64,000 nt of DNA from Tubiluchus corallicola (lineage: Eukaryota > Priapulida > Priapulimorpha > Priapulimorphida > Tubiluchidae): assembly GCA_030141605.1 (NCBI GenBank), contig JAQGDQ010000226.1, positions 1 through 64,000 of the forward strand, in the 5' to 3' direction. Every line of letters begins with the position of its first letter. The first letter of the stretch is position 1. Of this stretch, positions 1-9,809 are shown in pieces. A model generated the notes under the pieces. It was given only the letters and a program-made list of their open reading frames with translations. It did not search any database and was not told the origin of the DNA. A program made the position numbers and the translations under genes.

Positions 1-34
1 GGTTTAAGCGTGAAACCGCGTCAGTCATCATCAT

Positions 35-118
35 TTGTTAGTCACTAAGTAGTCTTTCGCAAGTTTGGATCCGCCCTTGTTAGTCACTAAGTAGTCTTTC
101 GCAAGTTTGGATCCGCCC
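35..118. repeat. 42-bp tandem duplication
   Basis: Two adjacent copies (35-76 and 77-118) of a 42-bp unit that ends in GGATCCGCCC are identical by eye. The flanks to about 509 show no open frame or motif that I can assign. Confidence 0.9.
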
Positions 119-509
119 CAGTTTCACTTTTTGATCCCAAATAATTAGTCATGCTTTTAAGCGAGGCAGTTCATTTATTGTAAAAACTTACCTATTGAAA
201 ACGTCTACAGTAGGACGTAGCTGTCGACTCTACAGACGGGTAGATAATCCATTAGCTCCGGGAGAAATGACAAAAACTGGAAACGCAATCGATGATCAAT
301 CAAGGGAAACAATGAACGCTGGTGAAAAGAAGCCATGCTTTTGGTGTCAGTGAAAGAGTTAATCAGACCCTAGTCGCTATGACACCATGGATAGCAGAGA
401 AGTTGATCAATTGCGGCTCAACAAACTGTTTCCGCTAAATTGATTCAATTAGAGAAAATTTCGCTTGGAAGTTGATTAGTTTATTACCTGTTTCACCACC
501 GTGTGGCGC

Positions 510-821
<312 letters not shown>

Positions 822-829
822 TTGAAGCA

Positions 830-1433
830 TAATATTACGTGCATAATTGGCTTTAGCTGTTTTTTGTGAAACGCATTCTGTTTTGTATTATCTACTTTAC
901 TGCATATGAATAAAATGTGCTGAGGAGTTTGCTGTTCCTCTCCACATGGAGGTAAACTAGTATCACACATATTAAGTCTATATAAAAAGCTATTAAAATT
1001 CCCCTGGCCAGTTAAAAAAGACATGGCAATGGATTCTGTTTTGCTTTCATTATTTCCAAGCGGCAAATTCAATGGTTTACATTTTACATTCTGCATTTCT
1101 ACATTTTAGACGTGCACTACCGTACTGCAGAATCTTTTGTTTTACTAAATCATCAGCGCTCTGACATAACGTCTTGAGACTAGATTTAACAACAATTTCA
1201 TGTAATTCAATGTCTAACGGTGGAAGACCGCAAAGTATTTCTAATTTAGTTCGATCTGGTTTAAAAACAGACCCCGCAGCAAACTTCATTATATCATAGA
1301 TTATATCTTCAAATACCGAAAGTTTTTTACTTAACCATGCAATAACACCATACAGCACAATCGACAAAATAGTAGCTTTATAAATATTTACAATGATAGC
1401 AAGTAGCAAACCTCTATATTTACTGTTCCGCAT
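830..1433 (-). mobile_element. LINE (non-LTR) retrotransposon 3' relic
   Basis: Minus-strand translation gives the C-terminal end of a LINE reverse transcriptase. The upstream frame (1433-1077) has the thumb-like stretch YKATILSIVLYG followed by a LCGLPPLDIEL segment. A second frame overlapping at 1096 carries the terminal Cys/His-type region (FLTGQGNFNSFLYRLN, then a CGEEQQTPQHILF stretch). The shift between the two frames means it is broken. The 5' part is missing, as usual for truncated insertions. The (CT)n tract follows at its 3' end. The clade is not resolved; its terminal region resembles that of the relic at 13868-14815. Confidence 0.75.
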
Positions 1434-1969
1434 AAATTTACTGTTACTGTTATTATATTTAATGTTAATGTAAAATTAATGTTAATTTCAGCGTTCACGC
1501 TGCTAGTTCTTCGTGGTTACATGCACATCGTCTTTCATTAGTTAGACGGGCACTAGCGCCTGCATCTTGGAAACGTGTTGCACAAAAACAGATGCTGTAC
1601 CACTCAATTCAGAGGTGTTCAGTTCTGACGTAGTGCACACGTTCTAGAACTTATTTGAATTTTAAAACTGAAAATTTGCCGAGTTTTTGTATGTCAAGCT
1701 GAATGTTGTAGTGTTGCATTGTATTTCAACATGCGCAACACGCCTAAGGAATGTTTTGCTTTAAAAAATTATGTTCAGTTGTGACGTCATCACGAGCAGG
1801 GCTGGCCGGCTTTTAATTAAGTTTTCAACTTACTATTTAACTAATAAAAGTTCTTTGGCATTATTGCACGTGTTAAAATATATACACTTTTTTCCTTACT
1901 TTGAAATAGCGTAGGAAATCATCTTGTTTTCCTTTAAATACCAAAATGACTGTACAACACGTAGAAGAG
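1434..1969. other. Non-coding, nothing recognised
   Basis: AT-rich sequence between the LINE relic and the glycosyltransferase gene. I see no ORF, repeat or RNA gene. A plus-strand AATAAA occurs near 1842, without an assigned gene. Confidence 0.5.
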
Positions 1970-3037
1970 CTACTTTGCATCAACAAACCCTGTGTGCTCT
2001 TCTATTTCGCCATCCCAATTTAACTTTACTGTTTTTTTTGGAAAGGCAGTAAAGGCTTGATCCCATCTGTCCAAAAGCTGGAAAAGGCATTTACCGGCCG
2101 TCGGATCGGAGCTAGGAACATGCTCTCCGGGCTCGCGATAATTACAAATCGTAGTCTTGTTGTTGGGAAAATTCCCGTAAAGGGTATAGAGATGATTCTC
2201 ATTGTAGAAGTAGGAAGCGTAAGTTTCCTGCGCCAACGTTCTGTCACCGCTCCACGTGTTTACAAGTAAATCATTTTCATTTGGAATCACAGGTATGAAA
2301 CTGTCATTGTTCAAAGCATCAAATACCCATTCACGAAATCTCTTCCACACACTTGGCATTGGAGCATAGCCCCATGGTCCTGGCTGTTTGTATAAAAACA
2401 CATTGTCGATGCACCCAGGGCAGAGCGGATTTCTGTACCGTCTTCTCCCGTCTTTCAGTCTTCCAATAGTTGTCATCTTTTGCAAAGTTACGCCAGCGAC
2501 GTTCTTGTCATCTTTATAAAAAAGTAGTGCTGCTTTTAACCAGCTGTAAAAGTGTGGCGACACCTCTAAATCATCTTCAAGTATCACGCCATAGTCGTCC
2601 TCTCGTTCTGTGGGCACCCAACAGTTAAACCACTGTAGGCTAGACCCCACGTGTTCAGTATTAACGTGGATATTTTTATGACCGAACGCCCATTCAAATG
2701 ATTTTGACACAGACAAAGTTTTCTCGCAAATACTGTGTGTCTTTGGACTCCTGTCTATGCAGATGTTCAGCGAAACCTCATCACCACTGTAATCAGTAAC
2801 TGCCAGTGACTTCAAAAGTCTGTCTAGCGATTCTGGTCTATTATAAGTTTCCAAATGAAATTCCAGTTTATTTCGAGCGTCCACATTTAGCTCTTTCTCT
2901 AGATTTTTGCTGTCACAGTTTGCTTTTGTGTAACAAGCGGTTGCCACCATGCATAGTAAACTTAACTTCGACGGTAGAAAATGTAAAAAAGAAAACATTA
3001 TGATCATTTTAAAGCACTCACAGAAATTGAGCAACAT
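1970..3037 (-). CDS. Putative Golgi/ER glycosyltransferase, GT-A type, single exon
   Basis: This is an intact 355-residue frame on the minus strand, ATG at 3037 and TAG at 1970. Residues about 12-40 form a hydrophobic, positively flanked stretch that would serve as a signal anchor. From about residue 58 a nucleotide-sugar transferase-like domain starts: LETYNRPESLDRLLKSL (the usual first strand and helix of GT-A enzymes), then NICIDRS, and an acidic VILEDDLEVSPHFYSWL motif near residues 151-167 that fits the metal-binding DxD position. The region W(G)YAPMPSVW is a likely acceptor-side loop. Overall this resembles family-2 and GlcNAc-transferase-I-like enzymes but I cannot name the substrate. 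It has many cysteines, as expected for a lumenal enzyme. There are no introns within the frame. The protein appears functional; the start could also be the Met at residue 11 or 14. Confidence 0.8.
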   Translation of the reverse strand: MLLNFCECFKMIIMFSFLHFLPSKLSLLCMVATACYTKANCDSKNLEKELNVDARNKLEFHLETYNRPESLDRLLKSLAVTDYSGDEVSLNICIDRSPKTHSICEKTLSVSKSFEWAFGHKNIHVNTEHVGSSLQWFNCWVPTEREDDYGVILEDDLEVSPHFYSWLKAALLFYKDDKNVAGVTLQKMTTIGRLKDGRRRYRNPLCPGCIDNVFLYKQPGPWGYAPMPSVWKRFREWVFDALNNDSFIPVIPNENDLLVNTWSGDRTLAQETYASYFYNENHLYTLYGNFPNNKTTICNYREPGEHVPSSDPTAGKCLFQLLDRWDQAFTAFPKKTVKLNWDGEIEEHTGFVDAK

Positions 3038-3636
3038 GTCTCATGGCGCTATGATCACGTGAGAGTCACGTCACCAGCCTCCCTAACCTGAATTAATCAG
3101 TGACGCTCAGTTGAGGGAGTAAAGTTAACTAATTAAGTTATAATGACTAGTTTAACCTACAAAATAAATACAAGACCTGAATATGTGAACTTTTGTCCTA
3201 TGGCCATGATGGAACCCTGTCAATCTCTTAACTGCCATTCGTTTCATAGAAATTCACAGGTAATGCAGGTTGTACCCACGTTGAAGCGTTCATGGCATTT
3301 CAAAATACATCATTAAAATCATCTAACAGTGTCCACGCATATAGAGTTGAGACAGAGGATACAAATCTTTTTGGATATGATTCACGATTTTGTATGATTG
3401 ACGATTGTGCTAGAATAGAGAAAATAAGAAAAAAATGGACTTTAACGATTTAATTTTTTTTTTGACATTTGCAATAACATTATTTCCATGAGCAAAATGT
3501 ACTCTTGTGATTTTAAACGTGTATCGATAACTTGCCATTGAAAATATTATTATCGATTTAGATGTAGTTTTTCACACGTGTCCTTTGCTTGGCCCGCTGG
3601 CTACCTTTGGTTTAAACATAATTTATTGAAGATCGT
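3038..3636. other. Upstream/intergenic, nothing recognised
   Basis: AT-rich DNA between the divergent glycosyltransferase start and the 45-bp minisatellite. It probably contains the glycosyltransferase promoter, but no TATA box or other element stands out. Confidence 0.4.
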
Positions 3637-3996
3637 ATGACTAGGTTTGAAACAGAGAGTTTTACAACTGATATATGTTCTATGACTAGGTTTGAAACAG
3701 AGAGTTTTACAACTGATATATGTTCTATGACTAGGTTTGAAACAGAGAGTTTTACAACTGATACATGTTCTATGACTAGGTTTGAAACAGAGAGTTTTAC
3801 AACTGATACATGTTCTATGACTAGGTTTGAAACAGAGAGTTTTACAACTGATACATGTTCTATGACTAGGTTTGAAACAGAGAGTTTTACAACTGATACA
3901 TGTTCTATGACTAGGTTTGAAACAGAGAGTTTTACAACTGATATATGTTCTATGACTAGGTTTGAAACAGAGAGTTTTACAACTGATATATGTTCT
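3637..3996 (+). repeat. 45-bp minisatellite, 8 perfect-register copies
   Basis: Eight copies of a 45-bp unit run head to tail without spacers. The only difference seen is atata versus ataca, which gives Ile or Thr in one frame. The order of variants is I I T T T T I I, a symmetrical pattern suggesting recent block duplication. Each unit has 15 codons, so any frame is preserved through the array. Confidence 0.97.
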
Positions 3997-4134
3997 CCCC
4001 TAATGGGAGCAAAACGCTACACAGATGCAGAACAGTGGTGGCTACAATGTACAAAAAAATGTTACAATAAATATAAGTATTACTATGTAGCAAGAGATAC
4101 AAAATTAATACTATTTAAAGTGCTTGGTGTTTGA
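3637..4134 (+). CDS. Repeat-encoded ORF, possible terminal exon (doubtful)
   Basis: The frame starts at ATG 3637 and encodes eight 15-residue units (MTRFETESFTTDxCS). It continues for 45 non-repeat residues rich in Tyr and Lys and stops at TGA 4132-4134. AATAAA follows the stop immediately (4135-4140). A stop directly followed by a poly(A) signal, plus a frame kept open outside the repeat, leaves open a small coding gene or last exon. I recognise no domain and see no signal peptide. It may equally be a chance frame through a minisatellite. Confidence 0.25.
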   Translation: MTRFETESFTTDICSMTRFETESFTTDICSMTRFETESFTTDTCSMTRFETESFTTDTCSMTRFETESFTTDTCSMTRFETESFTTDTCSMTRFETESFTTDICSMTRFETESFTTDICSPLMGAKRYTDAEQWWLQCTKKCYNKYKYYYVARDTKLILFKVLGV

Positions 4135-4205
4135 AATAAAAGACTGCACTAAAACAAAAATTTGAGTGTTCACAGAATTATCTTGGGTATGGTTCCCGTG
4201 CAGGA

Positions 4206-4560
4206 ACAAACCTACAAGACTGTAAATAATGATGTTAAAAGCTGACAAAAGAGTGCAGAGATTTGTAACTAAGTCGTGTCTGCCCTGGTGATAAAGAGGG
4301 CAGCTAATTAAGTAATGACCGACTGTTTCATAAGTAGAACCCCATTGACAACTAGGTGATACTAGCGACCCACCGTAATTTTTACATTTTCTAAGGTATT
4401 AATCATACAAATCAATAAGTTGACAAAAACTAAGTCTCATTCTAGTATGGTGTACAGATGAATTTCGAGTACAACTTGAAAAGTAAATAGGTAACTTATT
4501 AAAATGCATGTGATTCTTTAATCGAGATTTAAATTCTGGTTGTTTTCAGAGCGCTTCTTC
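4206..4560 (-). mobile_element. LINE 3' relic with reverse-transcriptase C-terminal signature
   Basis: Minus-strand translation gives RMRLSFCQLI, a cysteine segment, and then ETVGHYLISCPLYHQGRHDL, the closing zinc-ribbon-like region of many LINE ORF2 proteins (x-HYL-x-CP-x-Y-x-x-R-x-x-L). An in-frame stop lies inside the segment. Only the last hundred or so codons survive. Confidence 0.65.
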
Positions 4561-4718
4561 GTAAAATTCACTGTAATGACTTATTTACTGTGTTAACAAA
4601 ATTACTGCTACTTCAATGTTGTAATGTATTTTGTACGTAACAAATTTATCAACCGAATCGGTTTAATTTTCTACGTCACTATTCCAGACTCGAGGATCAT
4701 ACTTCTCTTTATCATGTT

Positions 4719-4893
4719 TTGTTCTTTCTTCATCTTTTTCATCTTGTTATCATTTCCGGTTTGCTTTCCTTAAGACTTCTCAAGAGAAAACTCCATCAAT
4801 TGCATCGTTTTGAAACTAACTGCATTGTCAGTGACAATACGACATTAAAAAAAGCGAAACAAATAGCAAAATTCATAGAACGGGTTCGCCATG
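4719..4893 (+). CDS. Candidate 5' coding exon of an unknown gene
   Basis: An open frame runs from 4719 to a strong splice donor, CATG|GTAAGT, at 4893/4894 (phase 1). It would encode about 58 residues with a hydrophobic start (FFLHLFHLVIISGLLSL) and then a basic stretch ending FIERVRHG, like a short signal anchor. An inverted-repeat element lies 13 bp inside the presumed intron. I found no phase-compatible next exon, so the gene model stays open. Confidence 0.25.
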
Positions 4894-4906
4894 GTAAGTA
4901 CTTCCT

Positions 4907-5118
4907 AAAGCTGCGTTTACATGGCATCCGGAATGCGTATGCGTTATGCGAATGCGGAATAGATAAAATCGGTTTGTACTGTTTTCAAAGCACGCGTTTA
5001 TCAGACCAGCGTCGTGCGTTATTTTTTCTGCAGCCATTTTCTATTGATTTTTATTTCCGCAGCTATTCCGTACGCGGATAACGCATAACGCACACCGCAT
5101 GCCAGGTAACGCCACTTA
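4907..5118. mobile_element. 212-bp MITE-like element with about 50-bp terminal inverted repeats
   Basis: The left end (GCTGCGTTTACATGGCATCC...) is matched by the reverse complement of the right end (GTGGCGTTACCTGGCATGCG...). Both arms continue through a GCGTTATGCG core to CGGAATAGC. There is no coding capacity, so it would be a non-autonomous DNA transposon. I could not settle the target duplication and therefore the superfamily. Confidence 0.7.
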
Positions 5119-5938
5119 AGAATGGATCCGCCACGTATTTCAGCGCCACTAAGTATGTGAGCATTCGTCGAAGCGAAATTAATGAATGTTAGTTAATAAT
5201 TAACCCTCAATTTGGGTTGCAATCTTCACTGCAACCTCGATATTTGACTGCAATAAATGCGAAAACAGTTCTGCCCTTAAAGCAGTAATTTACTGACAGA
5301 AGTTATTCACTGGAGGCAGCAGTAGCCAGGTAAACAGTTTGAGGACTATTTCATTCATCTCCAACGATTGCAAATTTAAATACTATAATTTTATTTCTGC
5401 TGTTTATGAAATGATGCACGAAAATTCGCAAATATTGTCAAATGTATTTAAACTATATGTAAATATAATCAGGGTTCAAACCCGTGGTACGTGCAGTTTA
5501 AGCAAATAGCCCTTGGCTTAATTAGGGTTCGTTTAGAACGCAAATTTGTACACACGTTTTGGTGAATTGGTAAAAATGTAAGCCTTTTAAGTATATATTG
5601 TTCTGCCGTCGTGTTGTGTTTGCAGTTATAATGACCCCTAAGCGGCTAGAACCAGAGCTTTCGGTTGGCGAGAGACCTCGGTTCGAATACCACAACGTAA
5701 AACGAGATTAGTAAACCAAGCGACTGAGAGACATTTACCAGTTTTGAAAGCCCGACAAAAATGCTTCACGGACTTTTGTTGATGAATGAATGAGAAAAAC
5801 TTGAAATTAGCAAACTGCTACTTTATAGTGAGTGAAACTATATGATGAATCTTGAGTAACTGACTAAACACAAAAAAAAACACAAAGAGTAAATTACCCT
5901 CAAGAGATTACCAAACCCTCACATTTGCACCGATACAG
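5119..5938. other. Non-coding, nothing firm
   Basis: No supported gene. A B-box-like GGTTCGAATAC lies near 5691 but I cannot fold a tRNA around it. Confidence 0.4.
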
Positions 5939-6066
5939 TTGGGAGGCAAGTCCTGGGAGGGCAGGTGCAGGCTTGTCCTGTCTAGTGATCAAACTCCAGA
6001 AACCACTGAACTCAAGGAAACAGAATGCGGCACTTATTTTTATAAACTTTGCACAGGTGAAATAGG
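5939..6066 (+). CDS. Possible internal exon, unknown protein
   Basis: An open frame lies between a weak acceptor (cgatacag|TTG) and a good donor (AATAG|GTAAGT at 6066/6067). It reads SWEGRCRLVLSSDQTPE, followed by a cysteine-containing tail ECGTYFYKLCTGEIG. The four cysteines suggest a secreted protein. I found no partner exon with matching phase and recognise no domain. Confidence 0.2.
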
Positions 6067-6139
6067 TAAGTATTTAAATGTGAGTCAATCAGAAGGTAGA
6101 ATTTGTGTATTTTATGCAGGTAAGGTTATTGCATTTTGA

Positions 6140-7070
6140 TTTACAGGGGTGTTTTACATTAAAAACGACTTTGAAATAACATACGGGCTGCATATTTTGT
6201 CCCTGAGTGAGTGAAAGTCTGAACGCAAAACAGAACGAAGCTCAGCCCCGCAATAATATGTACGTTTCTTTATGCTGCAAGCCAGACTCTATGATGGTTC
6301 TGGCGGCTCGGAATCTGGTTCACTGTTGACGATAATTCTCTAAGATTCGACAAAGATGCTGGGAGAAATGATCACCACAGCAACGATTGCTATCGTGAAG
6401 GTGTCCATCATCATTAATGTCAGCATCAAATAATCACATCTTATTTCCGCATGTCATTGGCTATTATGCGTGAAATTAATTTCATATAGTTTAGAGTCCT
6501 ACGTGTAAAAAATTATTTAAGTTATCTAAACGGGAAGGTCTCTGTTTCCTCATGCTGCTGTTCTTTATGCACCGCAGCGTGCAGCAGTAACCCAGAAGTA
6601 GCCTATAGTTATAACTGGCTTCCATAATAACGCATCAGGTCCGACTTTTAGATATTTAGCAGGGAATCCCCTGGGTGGAGGAGGGGTTTTATATGACATT
6701 TTTTTCAATTTTTATCTAGCCAAGCGGAGCTCGTTTTTTGCCAGGAGGTCCCTTCCTCTAGCAGTTACATAAGTAGGACCTATTCTCCACTATTGCTATT
6801 GATAGAGACCAAGGCAAATAAATTACAGTGTAGGTAGTCACTTTAATTGTAGGTAGAGCCACCATAGAGTTGGGTGAATCTCTCTCTGAAAACGCATCGA
6901 AATCTGTGAGAGCCATTCGGAATTAACACCTTTTAAGCTACCGTACAGTTACCTATTAGTACAGAAGTAAAGCTTCGCTCTACGGAAGCCTAATTAAGTG
7001 TCATCTGATTTTACACTTCAAAATTTTTCAACTGTTTCTTTTCAGTTTAAATAGCTCAAGTAGGCTTCAC
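6140..7070. other. Non-coding, nothing recognised
   Basis: No frame, repeat or RNA gene that I can support lies here. Confidence 0.4.
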
Positions 7071-7620
7071 TGTTGTTGTTGGCATCCTTCTGTCTCGGAA
7101 GACAATGGAGTGTGCGCCAAAAGAGTCAGTTATTGATCACATTGATGGAGCTGCAGCGTCGACTGTGGCTGAGCAATCCGATCCGTTAACCACTGAAGTG
7201 GCCTCTCCAAGGCGCACGCCTGGGCAAGGTGTATGGAGATCCTGAGTTGCCAAGACCGCAGCAACCCCCTCTGTTTCTCCCTGGTGTAGTCCAAAGGAAA
7301 GCAGAGCGATAAGTTTGGCACCAGGTTGGCTGCAGGGGCTGCCGGAGTCAGTGAGCATGCTGCACTGGTCCGCCTTCGGGGCTCTACTCCTGATTTGGCA
7401 GGTTTACTCCTCTACACATGGCCGTTGGGTCACTTGACCTCCTTCGCCCTCTAGCCGTTGGCTGCTTGTGCAGCTCCTCCGCCTAGTGTCGAGATGCAGT
7501 GTGGGCATACCGCAAGCTTACACCACCTGGTATTCCTAGGCGGTCACCCATCCAAGTACTAACCAGGCTCTTCGTTGCTTAACTTCGGTGATCAGACGAG
7601 AACCAGTGTTTTCAATGTGA
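7071..7620 (-). mobile_element. 5S-rRNA-derived SINE, about 550 bp
   Basis: The minus strand from 7620 to about 7515 is a 5S rRNA-like sequence containing the whole internal promoter: an A-box AAGTTAAGCAACG, an intermediate element CTGGTTAGTACTTGG, and a C-box GGATGGGTGACCGCCT. About 430 bp of unrelated GC-richer body follow. It ends near 7071 in CGAGACAGAAGGATGCC and an (AAC)n tail. A 5S head, a unique body and a simple tail are the organisation of SINE3-type elements. Divergence from 5S outside the promoter, and the fused body, rule out a normal 5S gene. The body is long for a SINE. It sits about 60 bp past the poly(A) signal of the candidate gene at 7779-8605, on the same strand. Confidence 0.85.
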
Positions 7621-7674
7621 TATTACACAATACAATACAATACATGCTTACAAATATTGAAAGATGTTAATATA

Positions 7675-7680
7675 TTTATT
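7675..7680 (-). terminator. AATAAA poly(A) signal
   Basis: A canonical hexamer on the minus strand lies about 100 bases past the stop of the candidate gene ending at 7779. It supports, but does not prove, that model. Confidence 0.4.
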
Positions 7681-7778
7681 TCAAACTTAGAACATAGAGT
7701 TAGTAGATGGAGCTGTCTTATGACAGCCTAACAATATTTAGCTAGACAATGCAATAAAACAGCAAATTAGGCCTATTT

Positions 7779-8017
7779 CTAAGATGGCGGACTATTTTTA
7801 GAATCGTGCAAGCACAAAGCATTAATATGATCAGCCAGTAATTGAGTCTCGGTCTGCCAGGGCGTCGCCTGTCCGTGGTTAACATTAATGGAACTAAGAC
7901 TTGTACAAGAACATGGCCGCCGATGATTTTGACTGGCTTGGTGAAGTGACCGATTTTTGAGGTTGATAGTGGTGCAAGAAAACGGTGCCCGAGAGTCATA
8001 GATGTTGATGTACCTAT
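7779..8017 (-). CDS. Candidate terminal exon, unknown basic protein
   Basis: This would be the second of two exons on the minus strand. The acceptor (TGTGTTATAG|ATAGG) follows a T/G-rich tract at 8018-8040. The exon enters in phase 1 and stays open for 78 codons to TAG at 7779-7781. Its start phase matches the donor at 8353 exactly, joining an otherwise open frame. The product segment is rich in Ser, Asn, His and Gln (for example SLHQASQNHRRPCSC) with no recognised domain. An AATAAA follows 100 bases on. A longer overlapping frame (7999-7742) ending in a hydrophobic stretch is an alternative reading, so the model is tentative. Confidence 0.35.
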
Positions 8018-8352
8018 CTATAACACAGAAACAAACAAACGATTAAGATTTACACCTCGTATTCATAATTAAAAAAGCAATGTATGTACAGCTGCAGAGA
8101 AACGAAATACTGATATAATTATAACGTTAAAAAGTTCAAACAATGGTGGCAATTAGTCACCAAGTGAACTTTAAAATTATGAACTAATGGTCATCAGAAT
8201 TAAAACTATTTTGTTTCTCTAAGGCCAGTGATTTATTCTTTGAACTTTAAATCAATACTCAACTACTCAGTTACTCAACTTTACTTTACGTAATACTCAT
8301 ACACGTGTCATCATCTATAATAATAATTATAAAGACTATTTAAAGTTCTTAC

Positions 8353-8605
8353 TTGAAGGGGGCTGTGGGATATACAGTCTTAAGTCTCGGGTTTTTGCGT
8401 CACGTCTTGACGATACGTCTAATGCGCTAGGATAAGGTCTGGATTTTGCAGCCTTGACATTTGGGCAACAGTGCCTTGTTGGCGTGGAGAAATGACCGAA
8501 TTCGTCTGATCTACTGCGATAGGAAATTCGCTGGGCGGTTCCATTGCAGGTGAGAAAGGGCGTCACTTGAGTTGGTGATGAAAGAACACGATCGCCTCGG
8601 AAGAA
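8353..8605 (-). CDS. Candidate upstream exon of the same minus-strand gene
   Basis: An open frame on the minus strand ends at a donor, TTCAA|GTAAGAAC, in phase 1. The translated part includes RSRSDEFGHFSTPTRHCC and later RDAKTRDLRLYIPQPPSS, basic and Pro/Ser-rich without a known domain. There is no ATG in this frame before the upstream stop at 8608-8606, so the exon is probably internal, perhaps starting at the AG just before TGACGCC (near 8568). The first exon was not located. Confidence 0.35.
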
Positions 8606-8991
8606 CTAATTATAAACAGAACATTGTAATAGTATCATGTCGAGAACTACGCTTGTTGAGTAAAAGTATATATTCACGGTTACTAGCAAACCTGTTTCAT
8701 AGTATACATTTAACTCTACGTAAACTAGTTTTGGATTCATTCCCTATTAGCCGTATAATCACTTACATATAGGTTTCCTTCTCAGAACGTCTATGTAGTT
8801 GTAATCTTGGCAAAATTTTCCTAGCTAGCTTGAAGTGACATAACATTGCGTTACGGTACTCCACCTCCTCCTTATCGAGGATAATCCGTAGCCAATTATC
8901 AGTACGTAGTCATTATATTTGTATTTTGTGGTGTTTATATAAATTGTTTCATTTTGACGTAGTCGTTAACTTAATGTAGCTAATGGCTCTT
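8606..8991. other. Non-coding, nothing recognised
   Basis: AT-rich interval leading into the 35-bp satellite. Confidence 0.4.
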
Positions 8992-9809
8992 ACGTAGCAT
9001 TTAGCTCTATTTTTTCTCTACCTAAAACGTAGCATTTAGTTCTATTTTTTCTCTATCTAAAACGTAGCATTTAGCGATATTTTTTCTCTACCTAAAACGT
9101 AGCATTTAGCGCTATTTTTTCTCTACCTAAAACGTTGCATTTAGCTCTATTTTTTCTCTACCCAAAACGTAGCATTTAGCTCTATTTTTTCTCTACCCAA
9201 AACGTAGCATTTAGTTCTATTTTTTCTCTATCTAAAACGTAGCATTTAGCGCTATTTTTTCTCTGCCTAAAACGTTGCATTTAGCTCTATTTTTTCTCTA
9301 CCCAAAACGTAGCATTTAGCTCTATTTTTTCTCTACCCAAAACGTAGCATTTAGTTCTATTTTTTCTCTATCTAAAACGTAGCATTTAGCGCTATTTTTT
9401 CTCTGCCTAAAACGTAGCATTTAGCGCTATTTTTTCTCTACCTAAAACGTTGCATTTAGCTCTATTTTTTCTCTACCCAAAACGTAGCATTTAGCTCTAT
9501 TTTTTCTCTACCCAAAACGTAGCATTTAGTTCTATTTTTTCTCTATCTAAAACGTAGCATTTAGCGCTATTTTTTCTCTACCTAAAACGTTGCATTTAGC
9601 TCTATTTTTTCTCTGCCTAAAACGCAGCATTTAGCTCTATTTTTTCTCTACCCAAAACGTAGCATTTAGCTCTATTTTTTCTCTACATAAAACGTAGCAT
9701 TTTGCTCTATTTTTCTCTGCCTAAAACGTAGCATTTTGCTCTATATTTTCTCTACCTAAAGCGTAGCATTTAGCTCTATTTTTTCTCTGTGTAAAATGTA
9801 GCATTTAGT
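8992..9809. repeat. 35-bp satellite, about 23 copies
   Basis: Contiguous 35-bp units consist of ACGTAGCATTTAGCNCTA followed by a T-run and CTCTACC. Variants such as TTAGTTC with TATCTAA recur at 9037, 9212, 9352 and 9527, that is every 175 or 140 bp. The array therefore has a 5-mer/4-mer higher-order arrangement. Divergence rises at the right edge (after 9690), the usual decay of an array border. There are no spacers. Confidence 0.95.

Noticed and set aside
5630-5700. tRNA gene or tRNA-derived SINE
   Set aside because: Only a B-box-like GGTTCGAATAC is convincing; I could not find an A-box at proper spacing or a cloverleaf.
7515-7620. Functional 5S rRNA gene
   Set aside because: The sequence diverges at both ends, lacks a T-run terminator at the expected place and is fused to a SINE body with an (AAC)n tail.
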